64,000 nucleotides of DNA from Acanthosepion lycidas (taxonomy: Eukaryota > Mollusca > Cephalopoda > Sepiida > Sepiidae), in assembly GCA_963932145.1 (NCBI GenBank), contig OZ010586.1:76005087-76069086 (forward strand). Reading direction: 5' to 3'. Below, piece after piece: positions 1-10,522 of the stretch. Below the pieces are notes generated by a model. The model had not been told where the DNA came from and ran no database searches. It worked only from the letters and a program-made list of their open reading frames with translations. A program made the position numbers and the translations under genes. How positions within the stretch are numbered: the stretch's first letter is position 1; the number at the start of each line of letters is the position of its first letter.

Positions 1-563
1 CAAGTTATTAGAACACCCTATATATGGTGGTGCAACAGCAAGAGATCTTCGTCAGAGACGAATGGTAGGAGTGTTGAAATAAAACACGGACTTCTTTCGC
101 TGGAGTTTTCGCTTTATTTGCAAAGTAGAACTGGAAGAGAATGGGGGATCGAACAATGAGATTTCCTTGTCACTCACACAAGTAAAACCATTTCGTCCGA
201 TCACCTCCGACTCCACAGAAAAGCGGGAATGGTTTTAATCCCCAACACTTTCTGACTCTTGCTGACTTTTTCTTCTAACCTCCAATTGTGGCTTGCTTTT
301 CACTCTGTGTATGTTGGCATGGATAAGGGTGCATGATTCGGATGCACGTACCAGGAGATGCTGACAATTTTTCAGCTTGGCTAAAAAAAGAAAAAACAGA
401 AACTGTTTGGTAATTGTTTTGTGGGTCGGATCGAAAGATTTTTGCACAGACAATTGGTTACGTGACGAGATACAGGCGCTCTGAAATCACTCGACCACGT
501 CTAGCATTGACGTATTCTATGATAATACCACAAAAAATCTACGTGAACAATCCACGTTGTTCA

Positions 564-565
<2 letters not shown>

Positions 566-617
<52 letters not shown>
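566..617. repeat. (TA)n microsatellite
   Basis: About 26 uninterrupted TA units. The flanks hold nothing I recognise. Confidence 0.97.
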
Positions 618-620
<3 letters not shown>

Positions 621-802
621 ATTTCGCCAAAAAGTCGAATAGCATATTTCTGTCAAGTCTAAGGAAATTAGTTTTTGTAATTATAGTCTTCATAATCAAG
701 ATATAGTATTAATAATAAAACGAAGAAAAATATAAATGTTTACTTATCTCTGTTCTAATTTTCGACACTCAGAGTAGAGAGAAAATAAGTGTACATATAA
801 TT

Positions 803-804
<2 letters not shown>

Positions 805-898
<94 letters not shown>
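805..898. repeat. (TC)n-(TA)n compound microsatellite
   Basis: A run of TC units (805-836) passes directly into a long TA run (836-898). The same TC/TA junction recurs at 20350-20420, 50248-50321 and 57025-57091. Confidence 0.97.
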
Positions 899-900
<2 letters not shown>

Positions 901-1009
901 TTATTTGAAGCATATCCAGCAAGTTTCCTTGAGAGTTTTCCTAACCGAATAGAACCAGTCCAAGCAGCTGAAACACTCCTCTTCATCTTTTACAAAAAAT
1001 GCCAAGCTA

Positions 1010-1433
1010 GTTTAATCTGTGAAGGTAATGTCCTCAGTTTTTGTGATGAAAATGGCATAGAGATTATTGACTATTTTCAAAAGCGCCTATCCATCAATGA
1101 AGGGTACTATGCCAACTTACTGAAGTAGTTATGAAAAGATATCAAGACCAAATGAAAACTGACGAAAGGGGTTTTGTTTCATCCAGACAATGTTTCAGAC
1201 ACATGGTTTCAATGGCTGCTGTGCCTGATTGTGACATTGAACTGGTTGATCACCCTCCCTACTCTCAAACCTTATTTGGTCTCAATCCATGAGAGTATAT
1301 TGGAAGTTTTGCTACAAAGAAAAAATGCTGAACTGTTATGTAATATGAGTCACCCTCTTCGGCAGTGAATGTCGGACAATCATCACAGAGAAGAAGAGAC
1401 TTGAAAGGGACTACTTCGAAGGAGATTAAATGA
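1010..1433 (+). pseudogene. Mariner-type transposase relic (C-terminal half, frameshifted)
   Basis: Translation in three frames gives consecutive mariner signatures: KVMSSVF followed after a one-base shift by DENGIEIIDYF and GYYANLLK, then VLFHPDN (the second catalytic Asp block, usually HQDN), then MAAVPDCDIELVDHPPYS, and finally a DYFEGD tail near 1415. At least three frame changes separate the blocks, so no functional transposase is possible. The usual N-terminal helix-turn-helix region is not recognisable upstream, where the (TA)n at 836-898 begins. I see no clear terminal inverted repeat. It cannot be shown to be the source of the short mariner MITEs in this window. The family call is firm because of the order and spacing of the motifs; the subfamily is not resolved. 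Confidence 0.85.
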
Positions 1434-1631
1434 CGAATTCATATATGTTGTAGTTTTCTTTTATAGCACCAGTCTCGATACATTTTAATCAACCTTCGTA
1501 TATATCAATTCAAAACATTAAAGGCCACTGAAAAATATATTTGGCTAAACACAGTAGCCCATAAAGTACAATAATAAACATCATTGGTTTTTTATTCGTT
1601 TATTTTGTCTTTTCGCCATCTCTCCCAAAAC

Positions 1632-1920
1632 CTATTCCGCCATCCGTTCACTCAAGAATTCCATGGAGGTTATGCATTGCCTTTCTCTGTCTCTCTTGCA
1701 TTTTATCTGTACTGTGAATATCAAATTTTCAAAGCCCTTTGACCTTATTATGTGACCCAGAAATGTTAACTGTCTCTTCCTAATTTTAAGTATATATAAG
1801 TGTCCTTGTTTGTTGTCATTGTCTCTAGAACTTCGTTGTTGCTTATATGTTCGGTCCATAGTATTCTCAGCATCTTTCTGTAGAACCACATTTCTACTAC
1901 TTTAAGTCTCTTCTTCATCT
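1632..1920 (-). pseudogene. LINE-C 3' coding end (RT C-terminus relic)
   Basis: The minus strand encodes a decayed non-LTR retrotransposon C-terminus: VVEMWFYRKMLRI near 1910, then RKRQLTFLGHIIRSKGFENL about 50 residues later, then a basic RDRERQ stretch and a WMAE-like end. The same order of motifs recurs at 14093-14580, 24640-24960, 25618-26390 and 29430-29700, so this is a dispersed family. Stops and frame changes mark it as dead. The clade (RTE-like is my best guess) is not certain. Confidence 0.75.
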
Positions 1921-1954
1921 ATGAGGAAATTGTCCAGCATTTACAGCCGTTATT

Positions 1955-2078
1955 TACATTATTCGGACTATAGTCCTCATCTTTTTGCCATATCTATCAC
2001 AACGATTCGGCTGTTGTACGCTCCGGCCTTTGTGATAGATATGGCGAAAAAGATGAGGACAATAGTCCGAATAATGTA
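1955..2078. repeat. Snap-back inverted copy of repeat family P
   Basis: The left arm (1955-2001) and right arm (2031-2078) are reverse complements with one substitution and one indel, around a 29-nt spacer. The arms carry the family P tail, with GATGAGGACAATAGTC and then CGAATAATGTA at the outer end. The spacer, read on the minus strand, holds the GGCCGGAGC...GCCGAA segment seen in the other P copies (48340-48865, 60700-61165, 62150-62410). Confidence 0.85.
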
Positions 2079-2756
2079 CATAATACCTCATCTGAGAAAT
2101 ATAGACAGATTTACAGCCATATAGGAAAACTGAAAAATGTGTTCAAAATAATATTTTGAATGCTTTTCTACACCTGTTTCCACCTTACAATATTGTAAAT
2201 AAAAAAACATTGTTTTTTGTTTTAATTTCCCACTGATTCATTTTTATTGTGTACCTGTAGAGGTAATTGATTTCTATGTTTTATGTATTTATTTTCATAA
2301 GGAAGCAATCCTCATATGGACAGTCCGTGGTAGTTGAAATTTCAGAGTGAAAAAAATGTAGTAATGTAGATTGTTGAAAGAGAGATGAACAGAGTTAAAT
2401 CTTTAATTGTTCTACTGAATAAAAACAGAAGTTAAACACGGATCACATTAAAATACCAATGCTCTTTTAGTCGAGAGTTGGTAGAACCTGTTAAGGTACC
2501 AGCTATAGACAAATAGTGAACCTCCAAACTGGGGTCAAAATATGATGAAAGTTATTTTTATACTAAGAATACCAGCAATACATTTTTGAAGAAAAAAAAT
2601 TACCAGCAATAAACCATATTCCAAACTCTTGACAAAAACTCTCTTTACAAAATATGTTAATGAAACCAGACCTACAAACTGATTTCTTACAATTCCATAT
2701 TCTATCCATATGAATCCATCCTGAAAATCATGCCAGCATTAAATAACCATTAAGGC

Positions 2757-2805
2757 TGATATGCCATGAATCAAAATAAACCAAACCAAACCAAACCAAA
2801 TCTTT
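2757..2805 (-). repeat. Family V 5'-end fragment
   Basis: A run of CCAAA units follows ATGCCATGAATCAAAATAAA. This is the reverse complement of the TTTGG-rich start shared by the family V copies at 36.8 and 37.6 kb. The body of the element is missing. Confidence 0.5.
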
Positions 2806-3084
2806 TAATCAAAGATTTTGAACTCTTTCAATTTTAAAGTGTGTTCAAGTCACACATGATCATATGGTGGTAGCCTGGGTTATCTTATGACAACGTCCAT
2901 TGGCACCATATGGTTTTGTGTACTGATTAAATGAAAATGTAAAAAAGTGTTGATAAATACAAAATCTTTATATAACTCAATACAAAAGGATAATTTGAAA
3001 GTTAAAGTTTCAAGAATTCAAGTGCAAAAGTCCTGGCACGTGCAGAAGAAGGAGAGAGGGAGGAAGAGAGAGAGTACATGTGAA

Positions 3085-3184
<100 letters not shown>

Positions 3185-3189
3185 ATATA

Positions 3190-3480
3190 TAAATAAAAAG
3201 AAAGAACAGTAAGATATATAATCCGGTGTTCTTATAGATATTTTTATTTTTACAAAATAGTGCTCAATGTAGTGAAAAAAACATATTTTAAATCAATTAA
3301 TTTTACCTGAAGATGGTCGCGAGACCAGAAACACGTGTAGTAAAATTATGGAAAACAAAGCATAATATTTTTTTCTAAATAAATCCACATTACAACCAAA
3401 AACGTTTGCGGCACCTCTCTTCTCTTCTTTTTAATATACATACTTTTCTCTCGTTGGAAACACTACAACCTCTTTCTTTT
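3190..3480 (+). mobile_element. Hammerhead-bearing short element, family B
   Basis: The element lies between two (TA)n tracts. Its upstream part (TAATCCGGTGTTCTT, TTTTTATTTTTAC, AGTGCTCAATGTAG) is shared with 35775-35900. The hammerhead fold is at 3298-3348. The downstream part (AATTATGGAAAACAAAGC, CATTACAACCAAAAA) is shared with the minus-strand fragment at 20421-20508. No open reading frame is present, so it is non-autonomous. Hammerhead ribozymes are known from Penelope-like element terminal repeats and from retrozymes; either class would fit. The outer limits are set by the microsatellites rather than by a clear target duplication. Confidence 0.75.
3298..3348 (+). ncRNA. Type I hammerhead ribozyme (canonical core)
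   Basis: All conserved parts are present in order. Stem I is nine perfect pairs, TAATTTTAC (3298-3306) with GTAAAATTA (3340-3348). The core CTGAAGA (3307-3313) fits CUGANGA. Stem II is TGGTC/GACCA closed by a GCGA tetraloop (3314-3327). GAAA follows (3328-3331). Stem III is the short AC/GT pair with an ACGT loop, and GTA places the expected cleavage after A3339. Helix I is open to the flanks and stem III is minimal, the layout known for Penelope-like elements and animal retrozymes. The only departure is a U-A instead of the usual G-C as the first stem II pair. Confidence 0.88.
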
Positions 3481-3484
3481 ATAT

Positions 3485-3487
<3 letters not shown>

Positions 3488-3557
<70 letters not shown>
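3488..3557. repeat. (TA)n-(GA)n compound microsatellite
   Basis: TA units to 3539 pass into GA units. Confidence 0.96.
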
Positions 3558-3591
3558 CAGGGAGAGAGTATAAATAAATGACAAGGAGTAA

Positions 3592-3640
3592 TTTATTTAC
3601 ATTCGGACTAATGTCCTCATCTTTGTTTAGGGTTCAGCTT
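3592..3640 (-). repeat. Family P tail fragment
   Basis: TTACATTCGGACTAATGTCC and CATCTTTG match the outer end of the family P arms on the minus strand. Only this end is present. Confidence 0.5.
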
Positions 3641-5177
3641 GATATTTTTTGACGTTTAAAGAAGACTGGTGAAATGTTTCGTTAATAACTCAAAAGATGA
3701 AGATATTCTGAATTTAGTAGCAACTATCATGGGACTGGGGCAGAAGCATTTTTTTAATTCTTAACATAAAGTGTCACCATGACAGGTAAACCCTATTCAT
3801 TTTTCATGTTATAATTCAACCTTTATTACTATAATTGGTCATTAAATATTCCTTTCTGAAGTGGTCATCTTAGACAGCCTAGCATCTATCAAATATGGTA
3901 CTTTGATTAAAAATAAAGAAGTGGTAGCTGCTAAGAAATCTTTCTGGTGTCAAGATAATTTTTGCCTTTTCTGATAACTGCTGTAGGCAATACATCTATG
4001 TTCTTCACCCGCTATCATGTTTGTACTTCTCTATACTGAAAAGAAAAATTCTTCGTTCATTAGTCTAAACTTCAAGTTTTCTCCTTCAACGTGTGTCATT
4101 AAAACAAAATATTTTGTTTGCCTTTGTTCCATTAGAACTCGATATTCTTCATTTCATTGTCACCCAGGGAGTGTCTATGTGCAAACTTTTTGTCTAGTTT
4201 AAAATAATGCATTTTCCAAAAAGTTATCTCTTCATCAATAGATTTTCTGGATAAGTCTTGGCCATACAATGAATCATACGATTTGTTGTCTCATTGAATT
4301 TATTCTATATATATATATATATTGAATCTCATAAGTCGACTGACCAATACTGGAATTCACAGACGGTCAAAATACTGCAAATCCGCTATTTTTTTTATTG
4401 CTTTTTATCACAGATTCTGACACTTAATTTAATTTGATCACAAAAGGATTGAACAGATAAAAATATCATGATAAAAAATGTAACAAAAATATGCAGAATT
4501 TAGTCAATGAGAAATAACCACATCTTTTTATCCTAGTCTTCATCAGTAATTATGAGATTGGAATGACTTACATTAGGGTATCTTGGGACAATACCAACTT
4601 GGAAGTTAGTGGGCTAAGTTTATTTATTCCGATAAAGTTCACTAGTGCCATAATTAATTGTATTTTGAAAGGAATGTCAAGAAATTATCAGAAATTTCAA
4701 GATAACCTTAAAAGAAAAAAAGAACAAATTAGATATGACTTCTTGCTTAGACAACACATCAAATTTTTTATGCAAGTCAATATTTTCATCCTAAAAAAGT
4801 TATTAAAAAATCGAGCTTGGTAAAATTTTTCAGGCTATATTTTCATAATGGTAAAAAAAATGAAATATTCACTTACCTATGTTATTTATTTATTAATAAT
4901 GTTCCACCTATTAATGCCAAGTTCATGAATCCCAATGGCTACTTGCCTTAAAGCCATATCTTCCAGAAATAAATGTTTTGACTGTTTTAGATTCAAATTT
5001 TTAACTAACCAAGGTTGGTAAAATTTTCAGTATACATTTATATTTTTATAATAATAAATAAAATCAAATGTTCATTTGTTTTATTTATTTATTTATTTAT
5101 TTATTATTAACAATTTATCTCCTGATATTGAGCACTTTAATTATAAAAGACTGCTTGCATTTTTCCAGAAATATGCT

Positions 5178-5178
<1 letters not shown>
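3641..5178. other. AT-rich stretch, nothing recognised
   Basis: Only a short TA run near 4303-4321 and a few TTTA repeats near 5085 stand out. No conserved protein motif, SINE head or terminal repeat is visible on either strand. Confidence 0.5.

Positions 5179-5222
<44 letters not shown>
5179..5222. repeat. (TA)n microsatellite, host of a MITE
   Basis: TA run interrupted at its right end by the MITE at 5223-5302. Another TA run (5331-5387) lies just beyond it. Confidence 0.96.
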
Positions 5223-5226
<4 letters not shown>

Positions 5227-5302
5227 GTTGGTGCAAAAATAATTTCGTTTTCTAACATATGTCACTATGTGAGAAAACGAAATTATTTTTGCACCAACCT
5301 AA
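5223..5302. mobile_element. Mariner-type MITE, 80 bp palindrome
   Basis: Perfect 31-bp terminal inverted repeats begin TTAGGTTGGTGCAAAAATAA and surround an 18-nt centre. TA is duplicated on both sides (5221-5222, 5303-5304). Length and first 16 bases match the human MADE1 element derived from Hsmar1, as I remember it. Three more copies are at 14305, 30984 and 63877. Confidence 0.95.
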
Positions 5303-5327
5303 TATTTATAAGGGGAACGATATATAT

Positions 5328-5330
<3 letters not shown>

Positions 5331-5387
<57 letters not shown>
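5331..5387. repeat. (TA)n microsatellite
   Basis: Long uninterrupted TA run between the MITE and the hammerhead dimer. Confidence 0.96.
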
Positions 5388-5391
<4 letters not shown>

Positions 5392-5433
5392 AATAATATT
5401 GTGATAACATAGTGAAATGATTGGATGTCTAGT

Positions 5434-5476
5434 ATACATTGATGAGCTGTGATACAATGAAACAGTCTGTTTGTGG
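5434..5476 (+). ncRNA. Hammerhead relic 1 of the family A dimer
   Basis: TTGATGA (first C changed to T) replaces CTGATGA at 5439-5445. Stem II is GCTGT/ACAAT with one mismatch and a GAT loop. GAAAC is intact at 5459-5463. The cleavage triplet is GTT (5469-5471), then TGTGG. Confidence 0.6.
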
Positions 5477-5755
5477 ATGACAATATTAGCTCTCAATAAA
5501 ATAATTTAATCCATTGAGCACTGTGGGGAGTAAGGAATGAATTTGTAAACAGTCATTATTACTACTGATAATGCAAGACTCTCCTAGCTGATTGAGTTCT
5601 CTGAGTGACTGGTGTGATTATGAAAAAATGATTATGCAAAAATTTGCCTTTCTCTCTCTCTCTCTGCTGAGCGTCAATGGCCTTGGGGTTAGAATCTCTG
5701 ACTGATTCAAAATCGGTCAGATTTTGGTCCCGCCTAGAAGTGATTGGATGACTAG

Positions 5756-5798
5756 CCACACTAATGAGCCGTGATACTGTTAAACAGTCTGTCTGTGA
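5756..5798 (+). ncRNA. Hammerhead relic 2 of the family A dimer
   Basis: Stem I is CCACA (5756-5760) with TGTGA (5794-5798). The core reads CTAATGA and TAAAC, so both invariant G positions are mutated, but the GTC cleavage triplet (5791-5793) is kept. Confidence 0.6.
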
Positions 5799-5802
5799 AT
5801 GA

Positions 5803-5804
<2 letters not shown>

Positions 5805-5862
<58 letters not shown>
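5805..5862. repeat. (TA)n microsatellite after hammerhead dimer
   Basis: TA run beginning a few bases after the second hammerhead relic. Confidence 0.96.
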
Positions 5863-5868
<6 letters not shown>

Positions 5869-6009
5869 CAATATAATGGGATTCAATAAAACCTGTTGCA
5901 AGTAATATTAAAGTAAAAAAATGAAAATATTTAATAAAGTCAATGATTGAAAAACTGATGAATATTATAGAATGTTAAGTATCCCACATTATCATATAAA
6001 ATAATTAAA

Positions 6010-6300
6010 TAATTTATCTGCATGTGTGGAATATTGTCTTAAACATTGATGTTTGAATTTGGAATAATTTATTATTATAATTATTTACATAATTAATTAT
6101 ATAAATATTGTATTATTATAATTTATTTGCATGTGTGGAATATTGTCTTAAAAACTGAAAGTTTGAATTTGGAATAATTATTGTAATTATTTACATAATT
6201 AATTATGTAATTATTTTATTGTATTTTTATAATTCATTTGCATGTCTGGAATATTGTCTCAAATATTTTCTTTTTTAATTATTTATTGTCTTAAATATTG
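6010..6300. repeat. Tandem repeat, about 110 bp x 2.7
   Basis: GCATGTGTGGAATATTGTC recurs at 6020, 6129 and (with changes) 6240, spacing 109 and 111 bp. Each is followed by the same AT-rich TTTGGAATAATT and TAATTATTTACATAA text in the first two units. The third is truncated. Confidence 0.8.
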
Positions 6301-6379
6301 AATCTTTTAACTATAAATAATAAAATGTTTTGAACTTAGTTTCTTCACATAAACGTGGATTATCAATATTTATTATCAA

Positions 6380-8460
6380 TATTTTTTGTGAGGATAAGAG
6401 TTCTAAGCGATGGACATTCACCAGTGTCAATGTTGCAAAGACCCAATTGGATCAGATCATGATAAATAAGAAGTGAAAGAACAGTGCAATGATTTGTCAA
6501 GCCTTTAACACATTTAAAGGAGTATTTTTAGACCATTGGATTGTCTGTTCCACCATCTAAGTTAGCCTTAGAGCTAATAAGAAAAAGCCGTCTGCCTTCC
6601 TACCATATGACTAACCTCTTCTAACAACAAATAGTTATCTAAAAGACCAGTACACAAAGAGCAGGAATAAGTTTGAAATGCTACAAGCAGATGCTGAGGA
6701 AGCACCTTCTAATACAACCTACAATAATTTTCCTACTCATGAAAAGTAGATGTCATCCCTTTAAAACCTAAACAACAGCAGCACATTCCTTGGGAATCAA
6801 ATCATATTGCAATGCAAAGGTCTAATGTGAAAGGAAAAGCTACAATAAGAAATTCAAATACCTCCTTTAAATCTATTTAAGACTTCAACGAGGCACTTGC
6901 TCAACTCAAGAACTCTTATGAAGATCAGCAAATTGAATACACACAGAAAAAAATTGGTTCATCAACTCTGCTGTTACCAGCAAACAATCTGCACTTGCTT
7001 GAAAAACTGTCAACAAGCTCAGTGGCAGAAAATCATCAAATAAATTGAAGTTAAAGACCAATAGAATGGCTGAAAGGCTAAAATGGCAAGACTATTTTAA
7101 AAATCTCTTGTGAAATGTACCTGACATATTAGATACTGAGGTCAAGCAAATACTTGAACATCTTCTTGACATTAAACATGGAAACTTCACAGATGCAGAC
7201 CTTGAAGCAGTATTAAAAAACACCAAAATTAGGAATGCGATGAGACTTGATAACATTCCTCTGGAGGTTTGGACGGCCCAGAATTGTGAAATGCCACGTA
7301 TAATGGACAAGTCATAGAAAGATGGACAGATAGCTGTATACTTCCTTTTCCAAAGAAAGGAGAACTAGGATTGGGAAAAAATTATAGAGGGAGCACACTT
7401 ATGTCCATTGCAGCAAAAATTTACAACTGATGCTTCTCAACAGAATAAAATCTGAAGTAGAGAAGTTGCTTGGAAAAAATGGCTTCCAAAAAAAATGTTT
7501 GACAAATTCTAACTGTTTGGTGGATTATCAGGACAAAGAGTCTACATGCCATCTTAGTTTTTGTAGATTTCTCTAAAGCTTTCGATTCTCCACATAGGGA
7601 GTGTAGAGAAGATTCTTCTAGCATATGGCATCCCCCCTGAGATAGTAGCTGCCATAATGATGCTATACGGAAATACCAAATCTTTGGTTAGATCTTTGAC
7701 ATTAAAGCAGGAGTCTTTCAGGATGACACCCCTGCACCTTTCTCTTTGTTATTAACCTTGACCATCTGTTGTGAACATCCCTTGACAAGCATCATCATCT
7801 AAGTTTTACTTTATCACCAAGACTGTCAAGTTGTTATCCTGCACAAAAGTTCACCAATATTGACTCAGAAATTATCATTGCAGACACCATTACCAGTAAC
7901 ACAGTTCTCCTACATCATCTAGAAAATGCTGCTAATGATGTTGGACTCTGTAAATGCCTCTAAAAATGAATTCATAAGCTTTAACCAGCAAGGTTCAATA
8001 CAAAATACCTCAAGAGAATCAATAAAATATGTTAAATTTTATACATATCTAGGAAGCAAAATAAATTCTACTAAAAAGTATGCAAAAATCTGCATAGGTA
8101 AAGCCTCAGTTGTCTTGAATAAAATAGAGATGTAATCTGGAAATCTGATCTACTCAAATGGATATTCTTTCATGTCACTGTAGTATTGGTTTTAATATAT
8201 GATGCCACTGCTTGAATATTTACTAAAACCCTTCAATTCTAAGCTTGATAGAACCTACACTCGAATGCTGAGAGATATACTTAACATCTCTTGGAGACAA
8301 CATCTAGCTAAATCAAAGCTCTGTAGACACATCCCTGATGTTTCTACAATCTTATGGGAACATAGAAAGTTCTTTGCAGGACATTGCCGGTGAAGAAACA
8401 AGAACTAGCAAGTGATCTACTGGTCTGGATACCTAGACATGGTGCAAGTCAGGTTGTTTA
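6380..8460 (+). pseudogene. LINE-R: long decayed non-LTR retrotransposon (endonuclease end plus reverse transcriptase)
   Basis: Reading across frames gives the order endonuclease C-terminus, linker, reverse transcriptase and C-terminal domain of a non-LTR element. Landmarks are RRWTFTSVNVAKTQLDQIMI near 6395, an LDHWIV endonuclease end near 6535, DIKHGNFTDADLEAVLKN near 7165, GKNYRGSTLMSIAAKIYN near 7375, VFVDFSKAFDS near 7557 (RT motif with the first catalytic Asp), YGIPPEIVAAIMMLYGN near 7620, AGVFQDDTPAP (normally GVLQGD) near 7710, and SKLDRTYTRMLRDILNISWR near 8225. The FADD catalytic box expected near 7870 is lost. Many stops and frameshifts make it dead. Only the 5' endonuclease start is absent. 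I place it near the RTE group by resemblance only; the coding order and motifs are firm, the clade is not. Confidence 0.85.
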
Positions 8461-8494
8461 CACAGCATTCACATACATTGAACATCTATGTTAT

Positions 8495-8855
8495 TGTTGT
8501 GGCCTTGTTAGGGCCAGAATTAAACACATAAGAGAGGAATTGAGTTAAACAAATATATTAACAGAAAACAGTAATACAAACATATGCAAATGAGAGTGTT
8601 ACAGCAAGAATGTTTGGTCTGACTGTCAGAGCTGACTGCTGGAAACTTCACTTTCCAAAAGGCAGTACCTGCTCCTATTTACAGCTGGGAGAGTCCATGT
8701 GTGCATGGGTAAATCACTATAACAGTTATGATACAGGATGCTACCCTAATGACTTTGATGCAGGACCTTAATGGTTGGCATAATAGACTCATGAATGTCT
8801 GAGTTAGCTTGATTCCATAAAATGATGTTATAAGCTGAAAATCACTCATTGTATT
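8495..8855 (+). repeat. Dispersed repeat, possible LTR fragment
   Basis: The start TGTTGTGGCC and the following AAATATATTAACAG..CAGTAATACAA and GACTGTCAGAGCTG resemble 15386-15660 in the same order. The TGT start, with no coding sequence, would fit an LTR, but I see no matching CA end, no second LTR and no target duplication. Confidence 0.4.
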
Positions 8856-8861
8856 TTTTTT

Positions 8862-9305
8862 TCTTTTAAGCGTTTCACCCCAAGCAAGGCAGGAAGCCAT
8901 TAGAATGCAAGGGGTTACAGAAGATTTGGAGCAAGATCAGATAGGAATGATAGAGGAAAGGATGAGGAGAAGGATAGTGGATAGATCAAGGCAACTGGAG
9001 ATGTCGATTGACATTACATTTGAATAGTTGGAGATTATAGCTCTCAGGGAAAATGGAATAGGGTGCGAGATATAAAGCTATTGGAGTAGAAGAGACGGCT
9101 ACATTTAATAGTTTCGACAGTGAAAGGGTGAGAGCAGGATGCCAGCCTCATAGGGCGCTTGAATTCATGAAGTCTGGGAACCAGCGAATGCAGCTCCTCG
9201 GAGCAATTAGCATGAAAGTACTTGTAAAAAAGACAGAGAGAGGTGACGCCGCATCTGTGAGAGAGCGACTGTAGACGAGATGCCAGAACAGGGCTAATTA
9301 TATTG
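8862..9305 (-). pseudogene. LINE-J C-terminus and 3' end
   Basis: The minus strand encodes PVLASRLQSLSHRCGVTSL, CLFYKYFHANCSEELHSLVP, RLHEFKRPMRLAS and FYSNSFISRTL, followed by a 3' end with CTTGCTTGGGGTGAAAC. This is the C-terminal region of a CR1/jockey-like LINE and the best preserved of the minus-strand copies. It carries frameshifts and has no reverse transcriptase upstream, a 5'-truncated insertion typical of LINEs. Confidence 0.85.
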
Positions 9306-9821
9306 CATATCTGCCTCTGGATCTCATCAAGAACCCCGAGGCAAACAGAAAATATATTCTGAACATTTTCCTAACATTATCAATTTTATTTTGAAAATAT
9401 TGATTTCCATAATAAAATATAGAATAATGTTTGGTTTTCATTTTTGTTGGTGGGTGGGGAGGAGCTTGAGTTTCAAAACTCATATCCTCACTGCAGAATT
9501 TCAGAAATCAGTGCCATACTGTACAATCACAAGTGGTTCCCTTATTCCCTGCTCAGTTAATGTTGGCAGCACCTTGAGAAACATTATCACCAAGATTGAA
9601 GTCATGAAAAGAAAGTAAATGCGTCTCTTCTTTTCTCATGTTCAAGAGTAGGTGTATATAATGTTTTAAGTAAAATTCTGAAAGAGATTGATATAAAATT
9701 AACAAAGAAGACACTTTAATTATTAATTAATTAATTATTAATTTAATTATTAATTAATTTAATTATTAAGAATGAGTAATATATTTCTGACAACTTTTAT
9801 TTCTTTTTTATTTCTTTTTTA

Positions 9822-10260
9822 ATCATTTTTACCCCATGCACGATGCTAATGACACTAGGACACAAGGAGTTACTGGGTGGGAAAGAGGATGAGAAAACTT
9901 TAGTGAAGAGAAGTGAGGAGAAAGGAAAATAAAAGAACAGGATTCAAGAAGACACGAGATGGCTATCAAAGCTGCATTAAAATTTTTGAAGATTGTAGAT
10001 GGCAGAGAAGCTAGAAATCAGAAATTGAGAAAAGAAACTATTAGGATAGAACATACAGTTGCATCTTGGTTGTTCAACAGTAAAACCTTGGGACCTAGTT
10101 GCCAATCTTGTAAAAAAACTTAAATTCATGCAGTTGAGACAACAAGGAGAAAAGTTCTTGAAAACACTTGCCATGAAAATATTTGGTAGAAAAGACAGAA
10201 GGGAGTCATGCCACATCAGTAAGAATTTGACAGAAGTTGAGATATCAAATAAGGGTTGAT
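9822..10260 (-). pseudogene. LINE-J C-terminus and 3' end, older copy
   Basis: Same family and orientation as 8862-9305. The plus strand keeps the diagnostic reverse-complement words GAAAAGAAACTATTAGGATAG (NSFF region), AAATTCATGCAGTTG, and CCATGAAAATATTTGGTAGAA (YKYFHG region). More diverged than its neighbour. Confidence 0.7.
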
Positions 10261-10522
10261 TATATTACTAACCCTGCCTAGTTGTCATTTTTGTTCAAAT
10301 AAGTAGACTAAGAGAATAGCAGATTATACCAATACATACATTAACCATTTTTTAAAAATGCCACCCCCCCTTAAGCAATCATGGCTCTCCATAGATTTCT
10401 TTAATTTCTAACCTGCAAATTATAAATATTTTTTAGGGTAATATTTTCCCATTGCCTTTCTTTCTCTTAACATGGCAGTAGCCCAAAGTTCAAATGCCCA
10501 GTCTTCCTTCTTATTTAATTTC

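Larger units (their letters stand above)
5419..5805 (+). mobile_element. Retrozyme-like dimer, family A (hammerhead - body - hammerhead)
   Basis: Two decayed hammerhead segments begin with the same GATTGGATG lead at 5419 and 5742, a period of 323 bp. The body between them includes TTTGTAAACAGTCATTATTAC and ATGCAAGACTC; related body sequence lies between the two hammerheads at 20583-20950. The second hammerhead runs straight into (TA)n at 5805. No protein is encoded. Tandem hammerhead units of a few hundred bases without coding capacity are the known hallmark of retrozymes. Both ribozymes here are mutated, so this is a dead copy. Confidence 0.7.

Noticed and set aside
2030-2045. Host promoter or splice signals near snap-back repeat
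   Set aside because: Only generic AT-rich words; no host gene in the window to attach them to.
9718-9772. TTAATTAATTA cluster as a regulatory homeobox-type site
   Set aside because: Low-complexity AT sequence in an AT-rich genome; no supporting context.
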